A stretch of 21,660 nucleotides of DNA, from contig BFEA01000010.1 of assembly GCA_003427395.1 (NCBI GenBank), positions 1,239,577-1,261,236 on the forward strand, written 5' to 3'. The stretch comes from Chara braunii (lineage: Eukaryota; Streptophyta; Charophyceae; Charales; Characeae). The notes under the pieces were generated by a model, which made no database searches, was not told the DNA's origin, and saw only the letters and a list, made by a program, of their open reading frames with translations. Below, one piece after another: positions 1 to 8,562 of this stretch. The position numbers were made by a program, and so were the translations under genes. Numbering within the stretch: the stretch's first letter is position 1; each line of letters starts with the position of its first letter.

Positions 1-473
1 CCAAATCAGTGAAAACACAAGCTTTGAAGCAATCTATGAAGGGGAAACATCACCGAACTATCACAAGGTGAATCGCAACTTACCCAAGCCCCCAATTAAG
101 TGAAAACACAATATTTGAAGCAATTTATGAAGGGGAAACATCATTGAACTATCACAAGGCGAATCGCAACTTACCCAAGCACCCAAATCAGTGAAAACTC
201 AAGATTTGAAGCAATTTATGAAGGGGAAACATCACCGAACTATCACAAGGTGAATCGCAACTTATCCAAGCCCCGAAATCAGTGAAAACACACGCTTTGA
301 AGCAATTTATAAAGAGGAAGCATCACCGAACTATCACAAGGTGAATCGCAACTTATCCAAGCCCCCAAATGAGTGAAAACACAAGCTTTGAAGCAATCAA
401 TAAAGAGGAAACATCACCGAACTATTACAGGGTGAATCGCAACTTACCCAAGCACCCAAATTAGTGAAAACTC
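1..473. repeat. 91-bp tandem repeat (minisatellite), left edge
   Basis: The word gtgaaaac recurs at 9, 100, 191, 282, 373 and 464, exactly 91 bp apart each time. Each unit also carries a copy of gaatcgcaact and of ttgaagcaat. There are five full units and the start of a sixth, about 90% alike by eye, and the array probably continues beyond position 1. The period is not a multiple of three and the units contain stops, so it is not coding. No unique spacers lie between units, which rules out a CRISPR-like layout. Confidence 0.95.
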
Positions 474-481
474 GCAGTTTT

Positions 482-626
482 GACAAAAGGAGGAGGGGGA
501 GAAGGGGAGAGAAAAAGAAAAGGAAGAAGGATAGGAAGAAGAAGAAGAGGAAGAGGAAGAAGGAAAAAAAGCAGAAGAGGAAGAAGAAGAAGAAGAGGAA
601 GAAGAAGAAGAAGGAGGAGGCCTCCC
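482..626. repeat. GAA/GGA purine-rich low-complexity tract
   Basis: About 145 bp made almost only of A and G, mostly GAA, GGA and AAG steps, directly after the last 91-bp unit. Lys/Arg/Glu-rich open frames across it (464-658 and 480-797) are products of the composition, not genes. Homopurine tracts like this can form triplex DNA. Confidence 0.9.
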
Positions 627-1387
627 TCCTCTTTCACTTTCCTCTTGTTGGTCTCTAGGCAGTGGAGTCCCAGTGCTTGGTTTAAGCCTCCTGGGTATGG
701 CTTTTCCTCTCTCCCAAACTCTCTCCTCCTTCCCTCACACCTCTCCTTTAGCTATGGCAGGTTCCTACTTCTAAGGCTGTGGAGTCCTTCCGTCTAGAAG
801 GGCTATGGGGACCCCTTTCAGCCTGTCCTCCTACTTCTCAGCTTGAGGCCTATGGCGGACCACTCTCCTTGCTCCCTCCTAGCCTCTAGGTCACCTTTCT
901 CAGTGTTACCACCATAGCCAGGCTACAGGCTAGCTCCGACCCTCACTCCCTTGCTTCTCTCCCACTCGGACTCTTTCCTGGACCCATTTGGGCAGCATGG
1001 GCTCCTTTCATGCTCAAATGAGAGTTGCGGCCTACACCTCCAGCTTATATAGGCTGAAACAGGTGCACCGCCCAACCTCTAGGCCCATCCAAGTGCCTCT
1101 AGGTAGAGGGAGGTACCCCAAAGGCCAAATTTCCGGTTTTGGCCTCCCCGGGGGTACGTGGGCTTCATTTTGGCCGGGTACATGCAGTCCGAGAGGCTGG
1201 TACCCTCTAGGACTACCCCTTGGCCTACCCCGGCCTCTTTTTACCTCAAAAAGTGCTGCCTTTTGGGGTACCTTTTCCCAAAATGCAGCCTTTACTGAAA
1301 ATTGAGGGCCTCAAGGCCCATTTTTCACCTTTTTCTCGGTCTAGGCCTCCTTTCGGTAGGCCGTTGCATTTTTCCAAGTGGCGGCAC

Positions 1388-1417
1388 AGATCTCAGCCTT
1401 GGATTTGGCTGAGATCT
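1388..1417. repeat. Perfect inverted repeat, 11-bp arms
   Basis: Arms agatctcagcc (1388-1398) and ggctgagatct (1407-1417) are exact reverse complements around an 8-nt loop. Each arm includes the BglII word agatct. Confidence 0.9.
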
Positions 1418-1590
1418 ATGGTCCTCATCGTTCCGAGTTACTCCAAGCCCCCCCTTGCTCCAAATTTGAGTCTTTTGCTCCAATTTTCAATTTTTCTGAT
1501 GTACCTGGCCCAAACCTTGGGCCAAATTCGCATTTTTGTCTTGTTCCTCTCTTCGTTTTCCCTCCATTTTGCTGCCAACTCATTCCGGAG

Positions 1591-1626
1591 CTAGCCGTTT
1601 TGTGTCAGCCCACAAAAAACGGCTAG
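1591..1626. repeat. Inverted repeat, 14-bp arms with a 2-nt bulge
   Basis: ctagccgttttgtg (1591-1604) pairs with 1611-1626, which is its reverse complement plus two extra A bases. The loop is tcagcc. This is one of four hairpins within about 600 bp. Confidence 0.85.
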
Positions 1627-1732
1627 ATCTCCTCCTCCGCAAGATCATATCTCAGATCTAAGGCCCAAAAATGAGCCGGCCAACTCACATCAGCATTTTT
1701 CTTTATTTTTGTTGCATAAATTCAGATATTGT

Positions 1733-1761
1733 AGAGATAATGCCCCAAGGACCTTATCTCT
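1733..1761. repeat. Inverted repeat, 8-bp arms
   Basis: agagataa (1733-1740) and ttatctct (1754-1761) are perfect reverse complements around a 13-nt loop. Confidence 0.7.
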
Positions 1762-1938
1762 GCAATCCGGACTGCCCTTCTAGGATCTAGGAGGGATGAG
1801 GTCATCATTGAGACCTGCCAGTCCCTATCGCTGCAGTCCCAACCTGGCGGCACCTTTTTCCTCCACTCCTTCCTCCTCCTTTGTTTCATTCTCCCGCCTT
1901 TTTCTCCTTTTCTTTTCTCATTTACTGTTGGGATAGGT

Positions 1939-1975
1939 GTCCAACAGCTATTTCTCCTTTTTCTAGCTGTTGGAC
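1939..1975. repeat. Perfect inverted repeat, 12-bp arms
   Basis: gtccaacagcta (1939-1950) and tagctgttggac (1964-1975) are exact reverse complements around a 13-nt pyrimidine loop. This is the longest uninterrupted stem seen in the window. Confidence 0.9.
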
Positions 1976-2666
1976 CTTTCCCAAGGCCTGATTTGCAGCC
2001 GACATATGGCCGTTGCACCTCGGACTGCAGTGGTGGCACCCCCAAGGCCAAAGGGGGCTCCTTTTTGCTGCCGCTGCTTCCAGTTTTGAGACCCCCTTGC
2101 TTCGATTTTCTCCGGCCAGTCTTCTTTCCACGCGGAGCCCTTGGAACTTCGTTTTTCTTGGCCTGGCTGATCCGGGATACTCGGACTGCTGGCTGGCCCC
2201 TCTTACCACTGCTATTCCCTCTTTTCTTCCCCTCGGCACCTCCCGCCGGCGCTTGCCTCGGCGGTACTTATTGCTTCCATCCGGACTCCCTGGTCCGGAC
2301 GGTCTCATCCACCCGGTGTCAGGTTATTTTATTTTTGTTGTCGTTGCGTCTGATCCAGGATGCCCCTGGGTCGCTCCAGGTGCCCTCCGTCTTTCCCGTC
2401 TCACTCCCGTCTCTCCTCGTTTTGTCGTCAATTTTGGTCAGCTCCCGACTTCTCCTCTTTTTATTATTATCCCTAGTCTCTTCCCTTTTTTTCGGCGTCG
2501 TCCCGGGTGACGTCCCGCCCTCGTGTACTCCCCTTGGGTCGGTCGCCCTTTATTCCGCCGACGACTCCGGTCTTCAGTCCCCGTCAGCGGCTCCCGACAC
2601 TTTATCCCGTCGATACTCGTCCTGCTAGTGGTTCCGCGGGTGCCGCCATTTTATCTAGGCCCACGC

Positions 2667-2871
2667 GGTCCCTTGCACGTCGGCCCGCCTGTATTACGTC
2701 TTTCCTTTGGTCTCACGCGGTTCCCGGTACTTCGCCCTGCCGGCACCACGCCGTCCCCTGGTCCTGCGTGGTCCCCGGCTCTTTGTCCTGCCTGTACCGC
2801 CCCGTCTTCCGATCCCATGTGGTCCCCGACACTCCTGCCCCTCTTGTACCACGTCTTCCCATGGTGCTCCT
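2667..2871. repeat. 51-bp degenerate tandem repeat
   Basis: Units begin with ggtccc or ggttccc at 2667, 2719, 2770 and 2821, a period of 51-52 bp, and each contains a variant of the word gtaccacgtc. More degenerate copies may extend left to about 2589. The period is 17 codons, so frames on both strands show a 17-residue repeat: VVPG-type on plus, GDH-type on minus. With the same signal in several frames, I read this as a GC-rich minisatellite rather than a gene. Confidence 0.8.
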
Positions 2872-3333
2872 GACGTCCTTCCGCCTTGCGGCGGTCTCCG
2901 GCTCCCCCTGTTCCCTTTGTGTCCCACACGGCGTTACGCTCCGGGCGCCGGTTTCCCCTAACATGCGATCTCCTCGGCCCACCTGCCGCCGCATCGCGTC
3001 CGCGCCTTGCGCCCTGTCTCTTCCCACTTCCTTCCTTCCCTTGCTGCGCACCTCTCATGCTGCTACCAACTTCCCGACGGCCATCCTCCGTCCTTGGGGA
3101 AGGAGTCGCCCTTGCTATACTCTCACATTCCTTTGTCGCTTCCCGTTAGACAATTCCTCTTTAGCTTTGGCGGTCTTGACGACTCTGGGCAGCCTCTAGC
3201 TTCCTACAACCTGTGCCCACGCTTCCGCTCTTTCCAGCATTCCTGCCTCCGGTTTTCTTTGTCGTGCACAAATTGGTCATATACAGTCTCTCGAGTGACG
3301 GGAAACCATTCGGGACTCACTTGTCCCGAAATG

Positions 3334-3367
3334 TTCCCCCCACTCATTCTCGATGTCCTCATCGCGC
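3334..3367 (-). other. Polypurine-tract-like site A (possible 3' end of an old LTR element)
   Basis: On the minus strand this reads a GACATCGAGAATGAG-type stretch followed by tggggggaa, which resembles the end of a Ty3/gypsy pol frame running into the polypurine primer for plus-strand synthesis. It matches site B (4526-4560) at about 29 of 34 positions. On the minus strand it is followed by a hairpin (3309-3330), which could be the beginning of an LTR. That this is a real polypurine tract is inference. Confidence 0.35.
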
Positions 3368-4373
3368 ACAAATCCATGGTCGGTAGGGATTTTGGAGTGA
3401 CAGACAAACAGGGAGAAGAAGTGGGGTGGGATGGGTAGTTAGCTTGCCAGGGTTCTTTTTGTCTTTCCCACTCTTTTCTTAGGTCCTTCTTTAAGTTTCC
3501 GCCCTTGGGGCGGGGGAGGGTATGGAGGGGTCAAGGTTTTGTTTCGGGTTTCCTTTGGATTGCGTAACATCTCCAAGCTCAATAATGTCTTTGTAACGAG
3601 CGCGTAACACTCTCTGTGTATCAACGTCCGTCTCATAGCTGTATCTCTTTCTCACTGGAACTCCCAAATACCCAAGAGCTTCCCAACAACCCCCGGTGTC
3701 GTCCCACAAAAGAGAGGACGACGAGCCCATCACCCTCCCCAGGGACGGCGGTAAGAGGAAGATTTTGGCGGCGAATGTCACAAGGATCATCCGCCATGGC
3801 TTCCTTCAGGTGCGAGCTAGCAACACGTCAAGGGTTTTAAGGAGCTCGATGTCTCTTTCTTTTTTTCTTTCCTCATCAAGTTGTCCAGCATTACCCTTTG
3901 GGGAGGTCCATCAACAGACATGTCTTGCAACTAGTCTTTCATTGTACGTTACTTCTCGCTCTTGACAATGTCTTGAAGGATGCATTCGTAATCTCAAATC
4001 TATCTTACCATTTCTTTGAGAAAACATTCTTGAGCAGACATCCTTTTGGTTTCGTCTCATTCATTACTCTTAGGACATCCACTCATTTTCAATACAATTT
4101 CTCCTTTCCCCGAAGCTCAGACATAGTCAAATCCACATGCATTCTTCCCGGGTCGTTCCTCCCAGCCTTTCTTAGGTCTTGCCAATCCCGCATGCGTATC
4201 ATCCTCTGCCCTTTCTTGCCCTTTACTCAATTGACTTTTCATGTGCAATGCTTGGTTCACCCCTTAGCCACTTCTCATTTTTTCAAGCTTATACGAGCCG
4301 ATTACACAACCAACTCTTAGTCTGCCAGTTCCAGTTCATACCATGCCGCTTGCTCAAGTCCTTTCTGCGTTGG

Positions 4374-4503
4374 CATCTTGCCAGGCCCCCTTTCCTCAGG
4401 CCTATACAAAGTCAATTACAATCTTTTTCTGTCCCGACCATCTTGACAGGCCCCTCTTTCCCAAGCCCATGCAAAATCAATTACTAGTCTTGTTTTCATG
4501 CGT
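4374..4503. repeat. About 65-bp tandem repeat, two clear copies
   Basis: catcttgccaggcccc at 4374 and catcttgacaggcccc at 4439 are 65 bp apart. Each is followed by a similar caattact-type word. Weaker echoes of the same unit occur back to about 3900, suggesting a longer, heavily diverged array. Confidence 0.65.
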
Positions 4504-4525
4504 ATTCATTGGTAGATGGCACACC

Positions 4526-4560
4526 TTCCCCCCACTCAAAACGCGATGTCCCCATCGCGC
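4526..4560 (-). other. Polypurine-tract-like site B
   Basis: On the minus strand: gggacatcgcg, then ttgagtggggggaag, then gtgtgcc. This is near-identical to site A, 1192 bp away in the same orientation. If it is a polypurine tract, an LTR would start just below 4526 on the minus strand. No matching LTR copy was found. Confidence 0.35.
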
Positions 4561-5436
4561 GACTGGTTCTCACTCGGAGGTACGCAGACCTTTGGCCCGC
4601 CGACCGCAAGTCAAGGACACAAGCCCATCCGCTTCACAAAAGGAAGAGTGATCAGTTCTTTCCCAGCGGACGACGCCTCATCCTTCTACCCGGTCCGATC
4701 TTTCTTCTCTTACGTGGCGAGCACCAATACCAAGGTTCCTCCTCACGTCTGCCAGATAGGTCCAATCCCAGCCTGCCAGGGCCTCGCCTAGCCGTAAGAG
4801 TGTTCATCGCGAATCGTCCCTCCCGAGTGGTAATTTTTTGGATTCCGGCCTCTTCCTTTCAAGAGAGTTGGGGCTCTCGATCAGTCCTCGAGTGCAGTTA
4901 CGAAGACCTCGCAATTAGTCCGGAAGCGGTTGTAATGCTCCGGCAGGGCAGTGTCAATGCCCCGTGGTGGCCGCGGACTCCACCCGGTACTCCGCCGAGC
5001 CCCTCCCCTTGGACAGTGCCACCCAACTTAGCGCGGGCCGCCGTGGTCCGACCCAAACGGCCATGCCACCCCTCTATGACATGGCGTGTGGTTGGAGAGT
5101 AGCAAAATAGACTAGATGAGAATGGCTTTCCTGCTCATTTGACTCTCTCGCCCTTTGACGTTTAGGCGTTCAACAGGAGGCGCAGTTGGAACTCCCCGAC
5201 TAGAGCTCATTGTCGGAGGTGGTTCCGGACGTCCCGCACCGATCCAAGTGGTGGGTGCCTTAGTCCTTTAACCCTCACCCTCTTGAAGAGGAACAGGTCA
5301 CGCTGAGACTTTTTCCCTCAAAGGGATAGAGGTCTTGGGTTCGCGGTGCATACACTGGTATCCCCCTCTAGCTGAGGCCAAAGACTAGAAGAAAAGAGAA
5401 ATTCCATTTCAAAGTTCTTTCCAAGTCCATTTCAAG

Positions 5437-5690
5437 TTGCCTAGAGTCCCCTGGTTATGTAATGCAATTTCCAATACTCAATCCAATTTTAATGCTCATT
5501 CTCATTCCCATTCTCAATCTCAGTCTAGTGCTCAACCCAATTTCAAGGCTCAATCCAATATCTCTTCCAGGGCTGAGTCCAATATCCTCTCCAAGGCTGA
5601 GTTCTTCCAGTCCCTTTTCTGAGGCTCAGCTCTTCCAATCTCTTTTCCAAAGCTTCACTCTTCCAATTCCATGCATCACAAGCAGCCATG
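5437..5690. repeat. Degenerate short-period repeat (CAATCC/TTCCA words)
   Basis: Words such as caatccaat, ctcattc, ctcaatc and ggctgag recur every 18-24 bp without a strict period. This is a degraded simple repeat leading into the 38-bp array. A minus-strand frame across both arrays (5932-5543) has no recognisable domain and is treated as a by-product. Confidence 0.6.
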
Positions 5691-5717
5691 CAAGGGGACC
5701 CCAGTGCCAATTCCAAA

Positions 5718-5742
5718 GAATGACCCTTGTAAGGGGTCATTC
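5718..5742. repeat. Inverted repeat at the edge of the 38-bp array
   Basis: gaatgaccc (5718-5726) and gggtcattc (5734-5742) are perfect reverse complements. The stem can extend inward by a few more pairs with one bulged G. Confidence 0.75.
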
Positions 5743-5743
5743 C

Positions 5744-5934
5744 GAACAACCTGGTTAGGGTCGTTCTTTCCAATTCCAAGCCGAACAGCCTGGTTAGGAC
5801 CATCCTTATCCATTTCAATTGGGCAACCTGATTAGGGTCATCCTTGTCCATTTCAATTGAACAGCCTGGTTTGGGCCATCCTTGTCCATTGCAAATAAAC
5901 AGCCTGGTTAGGGTCATCCTTGTCCATTGCAATG
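5744..5934. repeat. 38-bp tandem repeat, five copies
   Basis: The block (g)aacagcctggttaggg recurs at 5744, 5783, 5821, 5859 and 5897, with steps of 39, 38, 38 and 38. It is followed each time by a catccttgtccatt-type block. Later copies are more alike than the first. The period is not a multiple of three. Confidence 0.9.
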
Positions 5935-6360
5935 TTAGCGCCCGAGGGGGTGGGCCTCGAGGACACGGATCCTATCTCGTCTCGGGGGTTAGAGGGCGGC
6001 CATGATCTTGGGGTTTTACGCATGCTTCTTCCTTTTCCTCATGTCTTTTGTCATTCTCACATCCATCCATACATCCGACTTAGCGTCTAGTACTCAAGTT
6101 GAGGCTCGCGGCCCCAAGCAGCACTAGCCCGCCCGGTCCCTCAACCATTTCAAGGGCTGCTGGACCATTTCGATGTTTCCCTGCCACTTTCCTGACTTCT
6201 CATATCCTCCCAATGCGGTGGACTTGTCTGGGATAGGTTGGGTTAGGCTCCTAGGGAAGAAAACATCTCTTTACCCATAGATCCCCTAACCTCACAAGGA
6301 CTCATGCAACAACTCATTCAATCATGGATACACGACTCAAAAGAAAGACTTTTGCCCTGA
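5935..6360. other. No feature recognised
   Basis: About 425 bp with no open frame of interest, no tRNA-like box and no clear repeat. It starts just after tgttagcgcccg, which could be an LTR-like TG start, but no partner copy was found. Confidence 0.4.
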
Positions 6361-6376
6361 ATGTTTCTTCCAACGT

Positions 6377-6830
6377 TCAAGAGTTCACATGCCCCTGCCC
6401 ATCTCCTCGAAACAAAGTCGATCTACCCCCAATCCCTTTTTTTCTATCAAAAAGCTCATATTCCCCAAACGGAGCGAGTACTTATACAAAGTAACCCTGA
6501 TCACCCACCCTCTACTAGCTCCCTCAATCCAAAAGTAGTTTCATTGCAGTCCTTACAAGGAAAAATAAGGAGACAGAGTTCGAATGCAAAGACAACATTA
6601 CAGACTCGTCTTCGTCTAGCTCCCCGCTGTTTCCCCTTTTTCTTTCCCTTAATCTACCCAGCCATCCCGAATTCTATTCTAAGTGCAAAACCCTCATGCC
6701 TTTCCCTGAAGAAGCAACCATTCGTACGAAGTAGCGCTGACTACCCAGTCCTTAGCCACTTCGAGCTTAGAAAATTCATTCACAAAAAGAGTTCAAATGC
6801 GAAGTCCAAAATGGCAGCTCTGACTGCCCA
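6377..6830. repeat. Diverged tandem duplication, about 200-240 bp
   Basis: Variants of gagttcaaatgc occur at 6381, 6576 and 6789. caaagtaaccctgatcaccca (6487) is echoed by cgaagtagcgctgactaccca (6727). The order of blocks is kept but indels shift the spacing. It underlies a 164-codon plus-strand frame (6361-6855) that has no recognisable domain. Confidence 0.5.
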
Positions 6831-7050
6831 CGGACCGAACCCTCCCAACTCCTAGATGTTCCTCCTTACGGCTGTTGTGCCTTTATCGTCCAGGTGGCAT
6901 GTGTTATGCCTCCCTCCTTGCGCGATCCTCCATTTCCTGCTCCATTTGCCTCCTTATTCCTTGGAACTGGAGGAATGTCCGTTCTGTGAAGAAGGTTGTT
7001 GGGGATAGATCCTCTCCCCTGCCCAACTTTTCCCTTGCCTTCACAATCCA

Positions 7051-7659
7051 CTAATATCGCAAGATAGTGCCCCATTGATCAAACCAATTACTGAACTCAG
7101 GTCCGAATTCTTTTGTCCATTTGTCCTTTTTCTCACCCGGCTGCTCCCCTTTCCCCCGTTCTTCCCTTGTGGGCGTTGTTACCTCATCTTCCTCCTCGTC
7201 GCTGGTGAGGTCAATGAACTCAACGAGCTCATTCTCTCCCGACCGATGTCCTTCCTCTGGGTTCCCCTCTTCCTTACTACTCGGATCACTATCTGAAGGC
7301 AGCTTTATTGGCTCCCCTTCCTTCAGTGGTGATGGTCCTCTGGTCCCTTGCTTTCTGCCCCCCCTGTTCACAACTAGGTTGTGATCGAACCCCACATACA
7401 ACTTCCTTTTCCTGGAGCTTGACTCTCCGGCTTGCCTTGACGACTGTCCCTCTTCCGACCTGTTAATTGCATTGCTGTCATTTTCATTCCCAAACTCCAT
7501 TTTTTTTTTTCTTGTTGTCTTTCTTCTTCTTGACTGGCCCTGTTCATACATAACAGTCACGGTACCCCTCATACACACGCATTCCCTTCCACTCCCATTT
7601 GCAGCTTTTGGAGGCTTCCCTATAACTCTTGCTTGCCACCATATAGTTGGTAGTCCCAT
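7051..7659 (-). CDS. ORF downstream of pol, unknown function, with SUMO-interacting-like motif
   Basis: This 202-codon frame lies 348 bp downstream of pol on the same strand, where some Ty3 elements carry an extra or env-like gene. I do not recognise a family. It is highly charged. Basic clusters lie at residues 44-53 (RRRKTTRKKK) and 81-86 (SSRKRK), resembling nuclear localisation signals. A hydrophobic core followed by acids, VEFIDLTSDEEEDEV, lies at 146-160 and matches the SUMO-interacting motif pattern. There is no signal peptide or membrane segment, so it is not a typical env. The first ATG is at 7659. A second at 7500-7498 sits behind a run of ten A with G at +4, a much better eukaryotic start, giving 149 residues. 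A 69-codon frame (7075-6866) overlaps its 3' end in another frame and is probably not coding. Expression and function are unknown. Confidence 0.5.
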   Translation of the reverse strand: MGLPTIWWQARVIGKPPKAANGSGRECVCMRGTVTVMYEQGQSRRRKTTRKKKMEFGNENDSNAINRSEEGQSSRQAGESSSRKRKLYVGFDHNLVVNRGGRKQGTRGPSPLKEGEPIKLPSDSDPSSKEEGNPEEGHRSGENELVEFIDLTSDEEEDEVTTPTREERGKGEQPGEKKDKWTKEFGPEFSNWFDQWGTILRY

Positions 7660-7680
7660 TATCCCTTAGAACCCTCGACA

Positions 7681-7880
7681 CATTGTCCCAACACATAGGT
7701 GCCCCATGTAGGCAGTCCACAACATCACCCCACAAAAACTATGGTACATTGTCCCCTCAGATAAATACCTCGTGTAGACAGTCTCCAGCGTTACCCCACA
7801 AAGACTATAATACCCTGTTTCGTGCTCCCAAGCCCAGTCACAGTCAGCCCAGGCAGTCTCCTCATGTTCCACAAAAAGCA
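7681..7880. repeat. 66-bp tandem repeat, three copies, between pol and the downstream ORF
   Basis: Variants of cattgtccc occur at 7681, 7747 and 7813, exactly 66 bp apart. Each unit also holds a ggcagtc-like word and an accccacaaa-like word. The period equals 22 codons, and a minus-strand frame (7923-7666) reads through it as Cys/Tyr-rich repeats, for example SFCGVM and SLCGVT. Whether that frame is translated is unknown. Confidence 0.8.
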
Positions 7881-8007
7881 AGACACACAAATGAACAATC
7901 CCTGTGGTCATGATCACTTCCACAGGGAGGCAGTCCAGAACTTATAGCCAGTTGCCTGCCTTTCAGGCTGTCAATTCCCCAGTTTCCCTGTCCTGGGCTT
8001 CTTGTAA

Positions 8008-8562
8008 CTATTGTTCCACCGGATCCCTGCTCAGAAATCTGGCCAGTCTCTGTCTCGAAAATGGTCCTCTTATGCTAGTACCGTCAAGATCCTCAAGTTC
8101 GAATGTATTCAGTCCCACCCGCTTAGCAATCCTGTAGGGCCCTTTGAATCTCTTTCCCAGCTGCCCAGACCATGTGGTTTGAAGGGCCGAGTTTCTAACT
8201 AACACTTTCTCCCCCACTTTGAGTGGCTCTTTCCGAATGTTCTTGACCTGGTCCCACCTTGCTTTGTCCTTCATTCGGCTATCCGTTACACGGTTAACTA
8301 CTTGCTTCAATGCCTCCTCATTCCTGGCGACTTGCTGGCAACGTGCGGTGATTAACTCCTGCGTGGTCAAGTGCGGATTATCGTCTAAACTGTTCCAGGT
8401 AGGGACCACTGGGAAGTCAATCTCCCTTCCATACCCTAGCTCCGCTGGAATGCAACCCGTCGTTCTCTTTGGTATCATGTTCTCCGAGAAGACTGCCTCC
8501 TTAAGGTACCGTGGCCAGTTCCCCAAGTTGTCTGGTGCAAGCTTAGCGATTGTGTTTTTCAA
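8008..8562 (-). pseudogene. pol: Integrase C-terminal part with GPY/F module (Ty3/gypsy pol)
   Basis: These 184 codons continue the integrase after a frameshift at about 8560, just past the catalytic Glu. The first part (KLAPDNLGNWPRYLKEAVF) is the typical region after the DDE core. The last 75 residues contain LKVGEKVLVRN, then GKRFKGPYRIAKRVG, then LEDLDG. This is the SH3-like C-terminal domain with the GPY/F motif that binds DNA and takes part in integrase multimerisation. No chromodomain follows; the frame ends at RDPVEQ. In an intact copy it would be fused to the upstream frame as one Gag-Pol product. Confidence 0.88.

Larger units (their letters stand above)
627..2500. other. Gene-free pyrimidine-rich region with hairpins
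   Basis: Nothing here is recognisable as protein on either strand. Several frames stay open for 100-200 codons because stops are rare in C/T-rich sequence, but the translations are low-complexity and overlap in different frames. The segment 1000-2000 holds a cluster of perfect inverted repeats, listed separately. It could be the remains of a non-autonomous element or an LTR, but no matching copy was found in the window. Confidence 0.6.
2872..5440. other. No supported gene; degenerate mobile-element debris
   Basis: No conserved protein motif was found in any frame. Apart from the two polypurine-tract-like sites and the 65-bp repeat listed separately, I see only C/T-rich sequence and a short hairpin at 3309-3330 (arms ttcgggac and gtcccgaa). 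The plus-strand frame at 4509-5102 (197 codons) has no recognisable domain and overlaps other open frames. Confidence 0.5.

Noticed and set aside
1-473. CRISPR-like array
   Set aside because: The 91-bp units abut directly with no unique spacers, and the context is eukaryotic.
464-797. Lys/Arg-rich open frames
   Set aside because: They are translations of a GAA/GGA low-complexity tract in two frames at once, with no other sequence signal.
1993-3199. Long plus-strand frames of 165-230 codons
   Set aside because: Several overlapping frames are open together in C/T-rich, stop-poor DNA with Ser/Pro/Leu-rich low-complexity products. No motif is recognisable.
6361-6855. 164-codon plus-strand frame
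   Set aside because: It overlaps a diverged tandem duplication and shows no domain; the frame is probably open by chance.
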